Assembly: GCA_946803715.1 (NCBI GenBank)
Contig: CAMPET010000345.1
Span: forward strand, 12,178-64,366
Direction: 5' to 3'
Length of the DNA: 52,189 nucleotides
Source of the DNA: Beroe ovata
Lineage: Eukaryota; Ctenophora; Nuda; Beroida; Beroidae
This document shows, piece after piece, positions 10,640 through 25,500 of this stretch (position 1 is the stretch's first letter; each line of letters opens with the position of its first letter). The position numbers were made by a program, and so were the translations under genes. The notes beneath the pieces were generated by a model that searched no databases, was not told where the DNA came from, and saw only the letters and a list, made by a program, of their open reading frames with translations.

Positions 10640-12779
10640 GTGTGTGATTGCAGTCACGTGGATCTGCCATGACGTGATGAGATAGTGAGATGTGCGTGGG
10701 TACAATGATGGTGTGAATGCTACCTAGGCCTATAAAAGTTCTGCAAGCAGATGAACGTGAATATCACTGATTTAGGTATCTCAATTCCGCACACGCACAC
10801 ACAGTCTGTGCGCACAATAATGCGGTGTACAGCATTTGATGATGTTGTTAACACCGTGAAATGATGGTACTCAGTGTGTTGCGCAATATAATCTGTTGTA
10901 CAATACAATACATTTCTCTCTCTTTCTCTCCCTCTCCTGACATAAGGCAATGATGCTATTAGTGACAAAGATAAGTAATTGTTGCAATCTATTGAGTGTG
11001 TGTATACTGTATATTGTATAATACCACACCCACATGATTGTCATCAATTAGGGAGGGAGGGAGAGAGTGTGCAAGATCAATTAATGCTCTGCTGCTACAT
11101 CGCTGTTAGTAACAAAAACAGATGTGTACCATTATAGAATTGATTTATCACTCGCTGAATGTATCATCTATTGAGGAAGATGTGATTTGTTTTTGCAGTG
11201 AGGCAGTGAGACAGTGTCATTAAGTTTTGAATTTGCTCCAGTTTTCGAATAAATAATTGGACATTCGTTGACACTGCTGGCTGGAACCATACTTTTGGTA
11301 CTCCGTACCATTGGCTGACAACACTATTTGACATTATGACAACTCTATCTTGGTAGTCATTGTTGACACCATTTCCTTGACACCACTTGTTCTTTACTTA
11401 TTGTTGACACAATTTGCGTGACGCCGCTTGACTCATATCACTTTTGAATTCTGTTATCTGGTTATCTAGTTTGCAAGCGCTTTGATTCCAATAGCTCTTG
11501 TTTGAAACCAATTGTTAAGTCCTCTCGCATTCTCACCTCGCTTTCTCCTTCCTCTTTAGACATCTTCCAAGTGGCACTGCACTGCGCTTTATCATGGTTC
11601 GTGCATGAGAGTATAGTGAATGGACATCGTTTTGAGCTGAATGATTTCAAATTTGAAATGTCTGACAAGGGAATACGTTTGTCCGCCATTTCATCAAATC
11701 ATGCCCTGATAATAATATCCGTGGATAGCGTAGGAAGATCCAGATCACATGCACGATAATAGCAGTGATTGAGGTTGATGTTTCTCAATGATTCCATTTA
11801 GATCGGAGTTCAGGGTTGGAGACCTTGTACAGATCTAGGGTTGCTCAGGGTTGCTAAGAGTTTTTCGTGTTGTTCTGGCTGATGAAACGCATGATTACCC
11901 AAATTTCTTGTTCTTTGGTCAATGTGTTAATATGAAGTGTATGATAATGTTAATTCGGGTTGTTATTTATTGCTTAATAACTTGTCGTTTGATACTGTTT
12001 TGCTACCGATTCAGATCAGAATGTACATTATATAACGCGGAATTCGTTATTTTGTGATTCCATTATTATAAATAGTTAAATACTACTTCTGGCTTTAGTT
12101 GATTGCTTTTTTCACGATATGTATTTGATCTCAATATTCGAAAACTGCAACTAGAGCTCAGTGAAGCGCTGGGATTGATTCCATCTCACAAATCTACTGA
12201 ATATTGAATAGCAAGATTGAATCATGCAATTCTAATTAGTGCAAATTATGGACGATTATAATAGCTGATTATAATTTCTATACGAGGGCTTGAAACTAAT
12301 TGATTATAATTGATAATGATTATTAGGTGACGACACTTAATTTTAATTATGTTATGATTGATATCACCTTGCAAAACTTTGTTTTCTAAAGTGAAATATT
12401 GCTAATTAGACAATTAGGGTAATTGAGTATTTATAAGTGTTACTTTATTGATGCATTCTTCATCATGTTGTTCTATAATTGCTCTTTCAATAAACCACTT
12501 ATATTGTTTTACTCTAAACGTCGAATTTTAGTGTTAAAAACATGGAATAGGTATACAATATACATGGGATATACATCCAATTAACATATTTACAACAAAT
12601 GTTTGAATTTCTCAATACATTTATTCACTTCTCGTTATAGATTCATCATCTACTTGTTCTGAAATTGTTCTTGATTAGTATGCAATGTGATCACTAACTA
12701 TTTTACTATTCTCAGTTTAGCATGTAACGCGATTGGAATGATACCGAACTACAATGCTTCTGTTATACGACGTGAGTTG
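10640..12779. other. Intergenic between the Rab-like gene and tandem repeats
   Basis: Contains the 3' UTR of the Rab-like gene and AT-rich sequence. Loose, degenerate TTGACACC-type repetition occurs around 11265-11435. Open frames of 65-88 codons (for example 11502-11759) show no domain, no codon structure and overlap each other on both strands. I annotate none. Confidence 0.5.
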
Positions 12780-12932
12780 GTGTACACATAGCCTAGTACA
12801 CGTGTACAGTCTACACAGAGCTTAGTACACTTGTACACTGAGCCTAGTACACATGTACACAGAGCCGGTATACGTGTTGACCGAGCCTAGTACACGTGTA
12901 CACATAGCCTAGTACACGTGTACACCGAGCCT
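12780..12932. repeat. ~21-bp tandem repeat built on the palindrome TACACGTGTA
   Basis: About six to seven units of the type AGCCTAGTACACGTGTACAC, several with variant cores (ACTTGT, ACATGT, ACGTGT). Each intact core contains CACGTG, so the array is also a dense run of E-box palindromes. Confidence 0.85.
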
Positions 12933-13435
12933 TGCCACCGGTAGTTATAACATGGGTTCAGATCTGTACGTCATGTACAGCTATGAACGGAGGGAGTCAG
13001 ATTTCTGCTAACATCTATTAACAAAATATGAACTGGTCACGTGGTCTAGCATGAACTGCCCGCACTTTTTGTGGTAAATTTTCAAAAAGATTTTCACGTG
13101 CACCATTGAATTCACCACCGAGCTCTAAAAGTACAGGGATTTGCTTGAAAGTTACAAAGAAACGCGCATCCTAGAATGCATTAAAATGTATGTATTCAAA
13201 ACTATAGATTCAGATTCATTCTTTCTGATGTTTTCAGGTGAAATGCATCTGAATGCATACATCTGATGTATACATTCTGATGTATGTATGATATTATGTG
13301 TGTAAACGGTTGCCTCAGAACACGATAGATCAAACAGCTGCTTGACCAATCGATCTGTTATCTTCATACAACCAATATAGTAGTCGGTATTCTCACCAGT
13401 AGATAACCTTAACCTCACAAATTATAGTGATGTAT

Positions 13436-13545
13436 GTTGTTCGATAATCATGTACATTGTACACGTCATCATTCCTTGTACGATTTACAATGTACATTGT
13501 ACACATCACTCATTGTACATTGTTGATTGTACAATGTACCTAAGA
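13436..13545. repeat. Cluster of TGTACA / ATGTACAT palindromes
   Basis: Multiple overlapping copies of ACAATGTACATTGTACA-like sequence in about 110 bp, able to fold on itself. No gene is associated. Confidence 0.7.
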
Positions 13546-13629
13546 CTTGTATGTAGTGGTTGACTAGTGTAATCACTCATCGAGCTGTGTATTCTTTGTA
13601 CCTACACAGTACTCTGTACCCTTATCAGT

Positions 13630-13972
13630 GTAAAGTGTGTAGTGTGTGCTGTGCAGTGGTGGTTGTATGTAGTGGTTGTATGTACTGTGTAATGGTCGTT
13701 TGTATTGGTTCTGTATAGTGGTTCTGTACAGTGGTCGTGTGTAGTGGTTGTATGTAGTGGTTCTGTATAGTGGTTGTGTGTACTGTGTAGCGGTTGTGTG
13801 TAGTGGACAGTGGTGTTGTGTAGTGGTTGTGTGTAGTGGTTGTATTGGTCGTGTGTATTAGTAGCGTATAGTGGCTGTGAGTACTGTTTAGCGGTTGTGT
13901 GCAGTGGTCGTGTGAAGTGGTTGTGCGTATTGGTTCTGTATAGTGGTTGTGTGTACTATGTACTGGTTGAAG
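13630..13972. repeat. GT-rich minisatellite (GTAGTGGTTGTGT units)
   Basis: Degenerate 12-24-bp units of GTAGTGGTTGTGT/GTTCTGTATAGTG. The short open frame 13840-14037 is a translation of this repeat. Confidence 0.85.
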
Positions 13973-15300
13973 TTCCTAATAGTCAACTTGACAGTGGTTA
14001 CGGAAAGTTATCAATGTACAGAACACGTAGAACCTGATCTCCGAAAATTCGCAATTTTCTGTTTTCTCGTGTTTCTTCTTTGTATATAAGTTTTACTTCG
14101 AAAGCATATCCGTTATGAATATTATTTCCTGTACAAAAATTCATGAAGGTGTAAATTCCATGCCGTATGAATAAGTAGTAGCTTGTCAAACCCAAGTCAT
14201 TTTGACAAGAATAGAAAAACTTTGTTCTTCGAAATACGACATGTTTCAATGCCCACATTAGATAGAACCAGCATGAAATTCAATCGGTTCATATTAGTGA
14301 CGTCACCAACAAGTAGGCTGGGATGAGCTCATTGATGACGCACACTATCCTCTCCCTCTCTAGATACTTCGAATACTCCAGTAGTACTAGGTACTGCATG
14401 AAATAAAGTCACCAATTTGCCGACATTGCTGGGAAGCATCTGATAATTTGTCCCGTATATTCTTGCGACTGAGTATTGGACGCGAAATCTCTGGGCATTC
14501 ACTGTCAAATGGGGAGCTGAAATGAAAGCTTGAATTTTAAAATCTCAAATTTGGTGCTCATAAGTCAAAATAATATGTCGAAATATTGCACCAGGGATAC
14601 GAACATATTGATGAATGTGTTAATTATATATTTAGCTGTAATATAGCGCTCAGCCTCTGACTTAGTGTCTTTATGAATGGAGTTCTTTCAACATAGAGTG
14701 GGTGCGGTTATTCAATAGTACACCACAATATGTCTGCATGGCTAAAGGTTCTCCTCTATTTATAATTATTGTTCAATTTCGTAATGGAACCTTCCACGCC
14801 ACACACCTCTAGCTATTAGCGTGAGTAAATCAGCTCCTACCTGTTTAAAAAGGGATAAATGATGTACCCTGTTGCGTTGTGCGACGGGACATATACGGAG
14901 TATTAACTAAGTACTAGCTAACTTTGTACATTTGCATGTTGCGGGATGCACGTTTGATCAGCGTGCTTAACAACGTTTCGCGCGCGCGTGGTGCGCACTT
15001 GTAATAATGCGTGTGGTAAATCTTACGTCATCTCAGCAACCATATTTCAAGTAAAGGATGTGAACTGTGAAGTGATTTGTAAACTCAAATTCTACTCAAT
15101 GTCCCTCTTGTCTTAAGATATAAGAACGGAGGGTAACATATCCATTGAAATTCGTTTGTTCCCTTTTCCTTTCCTTCGATCATAATCGTACCTTTATAAT
15201 CGTACCTTTACCTTCACTGCGGTTATAGATTAAATCTTTGATTCAATATTTATGCTTCTTTCTGTGTAAGTCTTATTTAATAAAAGTACGATTTTCGTCT
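13973..15300. other. Intergenic upstream of Rab2
   Basis: No supportable gene. The proximal part should contain the Rab2 promoter. A short CGCGCGCG run occurs near 14980. The last bases TTTTCGTCTAG (to 15302) resemble a splice acceptor 9 nt before the Rab2 ATG. Confidence 0.45.
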
Positions 15301-15302
15301 AG

Positions 15303-16749
<1,447 letters not shown>

Positions 16750-17765
16750 TGAGTGTGTGCGTTTTTGTGTGTGTGTGTGTGTGTTCCCTTCTCCTGGTTC
16801 TTAATAATCCTTCTTAATTCTCTATTTTGTTTTCCCATGAATTAATTAACATATTAAAATTGCTTTTTGCAGCAGGACTGAGTGAATTTCCAATAATTTA
16901 TGATATTTGTGTTTAGCAATAAGTGTAAACTATGTTTCGCAAACTATATAGTATATTGGTAATAGTTTTCGAGGTTACTATAAACATACTGTTAACTCAT
17001 CTAAAATGTCGGATGATCATGGATAGATAGATCATGTATGGACGCACTTATAATAAGGAACACTTTAACTTACTGACTACTGTATAACTCTCCTAATATT
17101 ATAAATGTTATGAGGTTTACACTTTATTTAGCCTGAACTCATAACCACCTTTTTGACAGGTTTGATCCGCGTTTGAACAGGTTTGATGTCAGTTTTGGTT
17201 AAACTTTCGTACGTGATAACCACACAAAATGCTTTGCGACAGAGTTTCGAGTTATGTTGACAATGCTTCAAACTTGTGTAAATACTATTAGAATGATGAA
17301 TCAAAACGTGAACACTGCTCTCTATGACTATTGCCTCATTTCGGAGTAAAAATAGGCCCACACGTGCCGACCACAATATTAGCTAGCTAGAACATATGGC
17401 TGGACGCACGCATACAAAATTGCAATGTGTTTGCGCCTAAAATGCTATACAAATGACATACGGATTTCGCGCGTCAAAATTTATTGCCACAAGTCAGATT
17501 TTTCCCGCGCTCGCAGTGAATGGTCAGAAAAATTGGCACAGAACTCGGATTTCGCAGGCGGTGGGGTTTATTTGCTACGACTATTACAGATTCGTTCACC
17601 AAAAGGAGAAGAGTGTCTTAAAACGGTTCTGTTGGGGAAGTGAAACAAATAATCAAGAACTAAGTAATTTCATAAAAGGTTGGATTCAAAGAAAATAAAT
17701 AAACTCTCATATGTCTTTAACCATAACTAACGGTTTCAAGGCACCTTCAAATCTTGTCTAATATC
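16750..17765. other. Rab2 3' UTR and intergenic sequence
   Basis: A (TG)n tract at about 16764-16785 lies in the likely 3' UTR. No further gene is seen. Open frames at 17425-17698 overlap in two frames with no family signature and are left out. Confidence 0.5.
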
Positions 17766-18093
17766 GCAAGCATACATTTCTACGTCACAGTCATGAAGTG
17801 CTGTCAGCAATTAGTGACGAATGGGGTATCCATTCGTCAAACAAGCCTGTTTTGACGTACTGGTGTCAGCGCATTCCATCGCAAGCATTCCTACGTCACA
17901 GCTATACAGTGGTGTCAGCAAGTTGTGACGAATAAGGTACCCATTCGTCACACAAGCCTGTTCTGACGTACTGGTGTCAGCGCGTTCCATAGCAAGCATT
18001 CCTACGTCACAGCTATACAGTGGTGTCAGCAATTTGTGACGAATGGGGTACCCATTCGTCAAACAATCCTGTTCCGACGAAATGGTGTCAGCG
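17766..18093. repeat. ~111-bp satellite array, about 3 units
   Basis: Units start at GCAAGCATTCCTACGTCACAG (17881 and 17992 are 111 bp apart; a first, 4-bp longer unit starts at 17766). Each unit contains TGGTGTCAGC twice and a palindrome GACGAATGGGTACCCATTCGTC, imperfect in some units. The same family forms the array in RNF146 intron 2 (40613-41090). Confidence 0.9.
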
Positions 18094-18652
18094 TATAGGT
18101 ATATAGAGATCGTAAATAGGTAAGCTTTAGCCCGTATTGTCCCTACTTATTTTAAATTTTGTTCTCCCCAAAATTTCAATTTCCAGCGTAGGTTATTAAT
18201 CTTTCAAGTTGAAAACGGAGCTGCATTCACTACTACATATCCACAGTTGGCTGTCATAATTAAGAGTTCGCTGTCATAAGTTAAAGTGCGCTCCGGCACG
18301 CCATAAATGAAGGAATAAAATTGTTGTGTGCACACGTTGCGTCCCCTATTTTAGTATTTTATCTTACTTTTGACCATAATATGTCTATTTGCTCGCAGGA
18401 CGCCGAGAACACATTGATCTAAAGGTACCTTAGAATGACCGCTGGCAAGCTGCAGTGTTTGATGCTAGCATATAAACAATCGATCAAGTTGGGTCAGAGG
18501 GTGCAATAAAGGGTTGTGAAATTGAAAAGTGTCGAAATAACCGCAGAAGTAATAGATAAAAATAAACCAAAATATATCTTCCCAGACTAATAAGAAGGGA
18601 AATTGTTATGCAAGAGGGAAATAACATTTGAAAAGTCAAAAAAAACAAACAG
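18094..18652. other. Intergenic between the satellite and the DNMT3 3' end
   Basis: AT-rich, no gene recognised. Confidence 0.5.
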
Positions 18653-18658
18653 TTTATT
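18653..18658 (-). terminator. Candidate polyadenylation signal of DNMT3
   Basis: AATAAA on the minus strand about 86 nt past the DNMT3 stop codon. Confidence 0.5.
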
Positions 18659-18743
18659 AAATAGTTCCCTTCAGCAGGTCATTGTGAAAAATTAAAAAAG
18701 TTGTACTCATGAGTTAGGGAAGAATTCAATCAAACATTTCCGT

Positions 18744-19531
18744 TTATAAGACATCAGGTTTTTGACTCCCAATTTTGAAGTATTCTCTCAGAGGACTGAA
18801 GAGGTGTCGCAGTGTGGGTACACTCCAAGCTTTACCGAGAAGACGTTGCCGTGAGTTACGGGACATGTTTGCTATGTCTGTGTAGTGGGGCTCGAACCCA
18901 AATACTCGCTCAATCTGCGGGGAACGTCAGGTGAATCAGATCCACGTGATAGAATCAGAGTTGTTGCCAGTAAACCTACTTATATTAGACCTAAAGGTCT
19001 AAATCTACCTAAATTCTTGGAACTGGAGCATTAGATTGTTTTAGGTATTCTAAAGAGAGGATTTCCCAATCACGCGCTCACCTCAGTGCACCAAAGCCAG
19101 TCCCCGTCCCCACTCCCACTTATTTCCACGGGCAGGGTGCCGCCTTGTCGGATAGACCCACAACTCGTTGTAATACAGTTAATCTTCTCAAATCTGTTAT
19201 AGTAGTGACTTAGCAAATAAACTTCGTATAGATCATCAGGTGGTAATATAAGAGCGCTGGTAATAAGATTGGTACTATAATACGATTCCTTATCAATTCT
19301 TCTATTAATTTCATACAGTGTAGTACTTGACTGCGAGCATTGAGTTCGGTCAATCATTTGATAGTGTTGGAACAAATATGACTAGATGATTTGAGCATGA
19401 AAACTTGTCTACACAGTATCAGATATAATAAGGCATCATTACAAGATTACATTTACAGGTGTTTGATATTTACCTCCTCAAAACCAATCAGCACACGTCA
19501 CACGCACGTCACATACACACAAACACAAAAA

Positions 19532-19567
<36 letters not shown>

Positions 19568-22500
19568 TACACCACACAAAGACACACACACACACATATC
19601 ACTCTCAAGTTGACAACTTGGTGTGAATAATAACCCTGTTCATGAGAATAACCGGATTCTCATGAACCGGTTTTCTGCAGCGTAGAGACTGTCTGAAGTT
19701 CCGATACGCAGAGTTTACATACTCCCTGAACTCTACCATTCGCCAATAGTAGAGCAGGGGGTTGATTGCCGCGTTTAACGAGATACTGAGCACATGGGTG
19801 AAGCCGGCAACATACATCTTGAACACACGACTTGGTATAACCCGTGGAGGGGGAATTGATCTCTTTTCGGACATGATCTGGACGTACATGTAGATGATAC
19901 AGTACGGTACGTTGAGAACTAGGTACACCACCGCAAACAAGACAACAGTGACGCCTGACTGATGAGCAACACTCCGAGTGGTAACAGTGGGTACCGGGTT
20001 GTTGACAGCTGCTGCACCATGCAACATGTTCCGACGCACAGCCAGGTTATGTCGACTGATCTTGACAGTTGTCATGACAGCACTGACGAGAGTCAATGGT
20101 AGGGGTAGGAAAAGGAGGACAGGTATTGACATGACTATGATTGAGTACTTCACTCCTCGCTTCTCCGCAAACTGCGACTTGTTGAGTGCTAGTGCGCACC
20201 ATTCCTCCTTGTAGTAGTGAGGCACGCTGTAGAAAGTGGGCGTGGTCACCAGTAGGAAGACGGCGTAAATCCCCATTGCCAAGTACAGTCGATATTCTCG
20301 TATCTCGGAAAACGGAAGTAGAATCCGCCACGTGCGAGTGATACTCAGCACGGCGACAAGGTACACCGAGTACCGTGTGGAAAAGTTCCAGAGCGAGCCC
20401 CAAATCTCCCGAAAAAGGGCGTTGTCAAAGAGGAGTGGCGATCCGTTTGCGAGGTACGAAGCACCGACAAACAGCGTGAGAAGAGCCGTGAGGATGTCTG
20501 TCAGAGCGATAACTGAGAAGATCTTAGAGAAGATACGAGACGTCATCTTGTTGAGAAAGAAGTGTAGAGCGACAGAGTTTGATACAGCTCCAAATAGGAA
20601 GAGGAAGAGGGTGACAAACCCACCAATCACGAGCGAGTACACGTGGTATGGATACCCCGACATGGTGTTTGTGTGATAGGCTGCTGTACAATGTGGCTTG
20701 TTAATTATAGCAGAGACGGGGAGCAACACGCCATAATGTATTGTGTGCCGGCCACTGTCCAGACGTTAACATCACATTGTGACATGTTAATATAGGGGTG
20801 TAGGTTAAACGCACAGATAATCAATGTAGTGCGAGAATTCTGTGAACAATGTTCATTGGTCAAGGAACGCACGGTTTATATCTATCACACATGATGTAAG
20901 TTCCAGTGTGACAGTGCGTTAATAAGACTAGTAAGATGTCAATGAAACGTTATTAACCGATTTCGAATTAAGGTCAAGTTCCCATAATTGAAAATTAATC
21001 AGCGAAGTCAAAATTAAACCAGAAGAAATGGGAAGTTCATTAAGGAACTCAAATGAGCCTGAACATTGTGATATGAAAGATAACACTCTCTATTTCTATT
21101 AAAGTGAAGGCTGTCTGTGGGTTAATGACCAGTAAGGGGGCAGGTAAAAGGTATTAATCCAGTATTACATCTGGAGATCGATTGCAAGGCTCAGATACTG
21201 GATTAATCTGCGATCAGTATTGCAAGTTATGATGGTAAAGAGATAACAAAAGCCATTGTTGATTATAACAATATTGGGAGAGGACTGTAACAACACCAGC
21301 TATAATGAATTGATACTGGAGTTCCCCTTATATAATACCTACGAAGCCATATGTCCCGCACTAACCGCTCACAAGTCGAGTTATTTTTCAAGCCGTTGGC
21401 CCCGAGTACTTAAAAGGAATTGGTCTAGACAATTCGTTCATCAAAATTGAATGGTCGATCAAAAGTGAATGGTAAACCAAGCGTCACGAATTCTAGGATA
21501 GAAACAGGTATTGAAGCGCGATAGATACAAGAGTGCAGCATGCTAAATGCAATCACATCTTGTGTCTATAATTGTTATCGAGTGATATGCACGGCGAAGG
21601 GCGTTTGATCAATATTGAGAAGCTTATTAGACACGCGTCCAATGAGCGTGATGGGGGCCACGCACAATAGTATCCATTGTGCCGCTTCATTGGCTAAAAT
21701 TGATCGCCACACACACACATATCATAGCTGTTACTCACTATAGTATCAACTTCGCATTAACAATAAATCAAAATTTATCTAACGAGCACTGAAACAATCG
21801 AGGAAACAAAACAAAAATGTTTGTGTGTGTGTATGTGTGTGTGTGTGTGTTTGTGTGTGTGTATGTATGTGTTTCGACGACACACAGAGTACAGAGAAAC
21901 CAGAAATAAGCTACGGCTAAAAGGATGTAGCTGATGCAGTAGCGCACTGCTATTGGCGCAACCTGGCAGAATGCTATCTGTGTCACGCGCGGGCCCACTA
22001 CCATTACCACCATGACTACCATTACCATGTCACCATGACAACCACTGGTACGACCACCACTATCGCAACTATGATTGAAGCTACAGGTATAGCTATCATC
22101 CTAAGACCTATCATAGAATACCTATCATAAGACATAAGTTATTCCTATATAACCTTGCTATTCGACTGCAGTTCGGTTCCAAGCATTCCTGCAGTGTCAG
22201 ACGATCACTCGGCAGCGGATACACTGATCTTGACATGCCCGGTACATTGCCCCAGAACAACCGTGATCTGAAACGCGTGTCGTGATCTGCCTTCATCTGA
22301 ATCGGAGCAATAGGTACAGCAACTTGCAAATCATGTGAATCATATAACTTTGCGATTTCAATCAGCAAAACCGGAAGACATCAAAATCTTAAACATTAGA
22401 CATTAAAATCTTAAAAATTAAAATCATAAATATAAAACTAAGATTATCTGTTGCTGTTTATGGAAGCAAAAAGCAATAATGCTACGAACTAGATACCCAA

Positions 22501-25500
22501 TTCAAACGAGGAGCATAAATACCACTAACAAGTTACTTACCTGTTCATACAGGACAGTTCTCTTGCGTTAACCGTAACTGGATCCGTTTTGAGGAACCGT
22601 GATATACATTTCCTGTTCTCAGCTGTCATGGTTACCACATTTTCAAAGAGGAAGAACACGTGTCCTCCACTCCTATAACACGCTTCACGAACATCACTGT
22701 CAACATGTTAAACGGGTTGTCAAAACTGTCAAAACCCAGGTAAGCGATGTAAATCTCATGATTATTCGAAAGCTTCTGACTTCATGTTAATCGTATCACT
22801 TAACGTTTTGAATTTACTCTCTAAGTCCCAGGAAATAACTTATATTGTGGTGTTGTTATTTGTGGTGATGTGATACTTAACATGAAAGTGTGACTGCAAT
22901 GAAAGTGTGACTGCAATTATTGTTGATTTAAAACGTTGAAGTAAATCATTTTCATGATAATTTTCAAATTATTGGAGGGTATGATTCTATTCCAGTTACT
23001 TACTTCAGTACCCGAAAATACTCAAAGAAGAGTCGTCCAGTCCCTTCGTAAATGCCTTTCCGCAGTGGATTAGCTATAGAAAGTTCGTTACAGGGGCTGC
23101 CACCAATCACCAAATCTATCGGTCCAATGTCTCTGATCTGAAGACAAGCGCACTTATGCCTATGAGGCCAATATATAAAACGTTCACTGAACTTGTCCAG
23201 TAATTATTATTTAGTCTTGAGAAAACCAACGTCCAACACCAAATATGTACACACAGACTGTTCTTTGCCCACTGGGTAGTCTGCCTACTATTCGCACTGT
23301 CTCATTGATACCGGCAGAGTTTGCCAGACCCTACAATATGACGTCACAATGACGTGATAGGTGCAGCACCCCTGCTCCACTAGGTGGATCTTGGGGCGGC
23401 AATTCATTTGATACATCACCTTCTGGGGAGTAATATCTTGTGTGTCTCCGATCTGAATGACATGGGGGTGATGTACATGAGAAACGTTGATAGCTTCCTC
23501 ATCAATCTCACTTGCATAATATTTGCCAATCTGTGGAGGGGGCAAATTAGTCTCAGTGGGAAGGAGATGGTATGAAAGTTGATTATCGAGGATAACGCAA
23601 CGTCTTGTTCTTGAATACCTGTAACCCCGCACTTTGCAGAGCTAATAGCCCAGTGGATATACCGTCAAAGAGACTAAGAACTCGAATGGGTCTCTTATCG
23701 GCTGCAGGCGGTGGTAGAGGGACCTGCGAATCCCCGTGCTGACTGCTTGTCAGCAGCTTGTGCAATTGTTCCTGATGATGAGGATTACAAATTCAGCGAT
23801 CTACCGTGAGAAGGTCAGTATGAGAGAGGGGGAGAGAGGAATTGACCTGCCAGTCTTCACGGCGTGATAAGCGACCCTGTTTCCCAGAGTCTGAACAGAG
23901 GACACAAAGCCAGGACTGTGAAGCCTGGACCTCATCTAGTGCCTCGCGACCACCGACCCTCAGTACACAATCTTTACAGTATCGTCTCCCACACTGTGAG
24001 TCTTCACAGGTGAATAGGTCGCCCCCGTTGTTACAAATGCAGCAAAAATAACCTGCAAAGTTGTTTGGGGTAGTACTTTCCGACGAATCAAAATTTCGAT
24101 AACGAAGAGAATCTTAAATCATCAAACACAATGAATGATATGACCTGATGCATCCTCGCAGAAGAGAAATATGCATTGTAAGAAGAACTCCATACATGAG
24201 GAGCAGTAGTAGCAGTCATTAAACAGCGGGTGAGGAAATTCATTGTTGTTCTTCTCCTGACATCCAACACACGAGTCATGATGGGTGTTGCCATCAGGTT
24301 CTTCCTGTTCCTCATTTCCCGCTATTTCTCTTGAAGTTATCTCCCGGTCAAAGTAGGAGTCTGTAGGGCGCCACTCTCTGGGTGGTCCACAGGGTGGGAA
24401 ACCATTCATTGCCCACTCTATGAGTTTGCTGAGTGCAGCTTCATCTATATTGACAGAGTCTGGGGCATTGATTTGAGAGAAGTTGCAGCTGGTTGCAACA
24501 TCAGATAAAACATCATACAGCGCAACACGATAAAGTCCCTTCCTGCTGGGTTGATATAACTTGCTGAAATGGCAGAAGGGCCGCAAGTCTTTAACTTCAA
24601 TCAAAGACTTGGTACAGTCCCCAAACCAGTTCACAAGGCGCTCATCAGGATCCCTGGGATAAGGTCTTTTCCTTGGATCTGCAATCTATTGAAGTGAATA
24701 TCTTTCATTTCTGTATTGTATGAAGGTGAATGCACAGGCATTCAGACAAAATGTGGTAAAAGATTATGCAGGCTGATTTATCAATATCTCTTGATTCCAT
24801 AAAATTGGCAATTTTGTAACTTGTGATCAATTAATTATTAATAAGCCATCAATGACATCTTCAACTTAAAGGTTGTTTCCAACAAAGATTGATGGCGCTT
24901 AACATGTCTCATCGTGTCAGCAAAAGCTAAATAAAGACGGTAAAACTTATGTTTTCTCTCAAGCTTACAATGCTAACTTATGCTACCTTGCACCGTTTTT
25001 ATGGAAGACCCTGTATCAATCGCATACAAATTGTAATACTATTGTCACAGTAATACTATTGTCCAAACATAAATTGCCTCGAAAACGATCTATTAACGTT
25101 TTCTCCTAAGTATGCATATGTATGGGGATGTGATCGAGTGAATAGCACCAACTCTCAAAACAACATTGTGCATACCTATTTTGCATGAAAGTGAAGATAT
25201 GATGATGACTAAATGTGCATCCTTAACTTATTACCTACTGCATCTGGTGACTGATTTTCTTCTTACAACGGATACGGGTTTCATGGACAAAATTCGTGTG
25301 GAGTACTCGTAAATAGTACGTGATAGTGTTCGTAAGTGTATCAAAATGCGTTCGTGGAAGACCCCCTGGCTGTTACTCTTGTCACTTTGCATGTTGTAGG
25401 ATTTTACCCTACCGTCGGCGCCGCGCAAGTGTCATTCCGCCCTTGCCAGGGATAAAATCCCGCCAGCAAGGGTTGAGTGAAATCCTACAACTTTGCATGT

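Noticed and set aside
11462-11759. Opposed open frames of 75 and 85 codons
   Set aside because: Mutually overlapping on both strands, no recognisable motif, in repeat-like intergenic DNA.
17425-17698. Two overlapping 72-81-codon frames after Rab2
   Set aside because: Overlapping in different frames with no domain, splice support or codon signal.
17766-18093. Regularly spaced repeats resembling a CRISPR array
   Set aside because: The whole ~111-bp unit is repeated, with no unique spacers, in a eukaryotic genome. It is a satellite.
18885-18905. GGGTTCGAGCCCC resembling a tRNA B box on the minus strand
   Set aside because: It lies in the last DNMT3 exon (VFGFEPHY). No A box or cloverleaf is present around it.
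20664-20729. 22-residue N-terminal extension of the GPCR frame
   Set aside because: It would have to start at GTG. The first in-frame ATG is 20663, directly before TM1.
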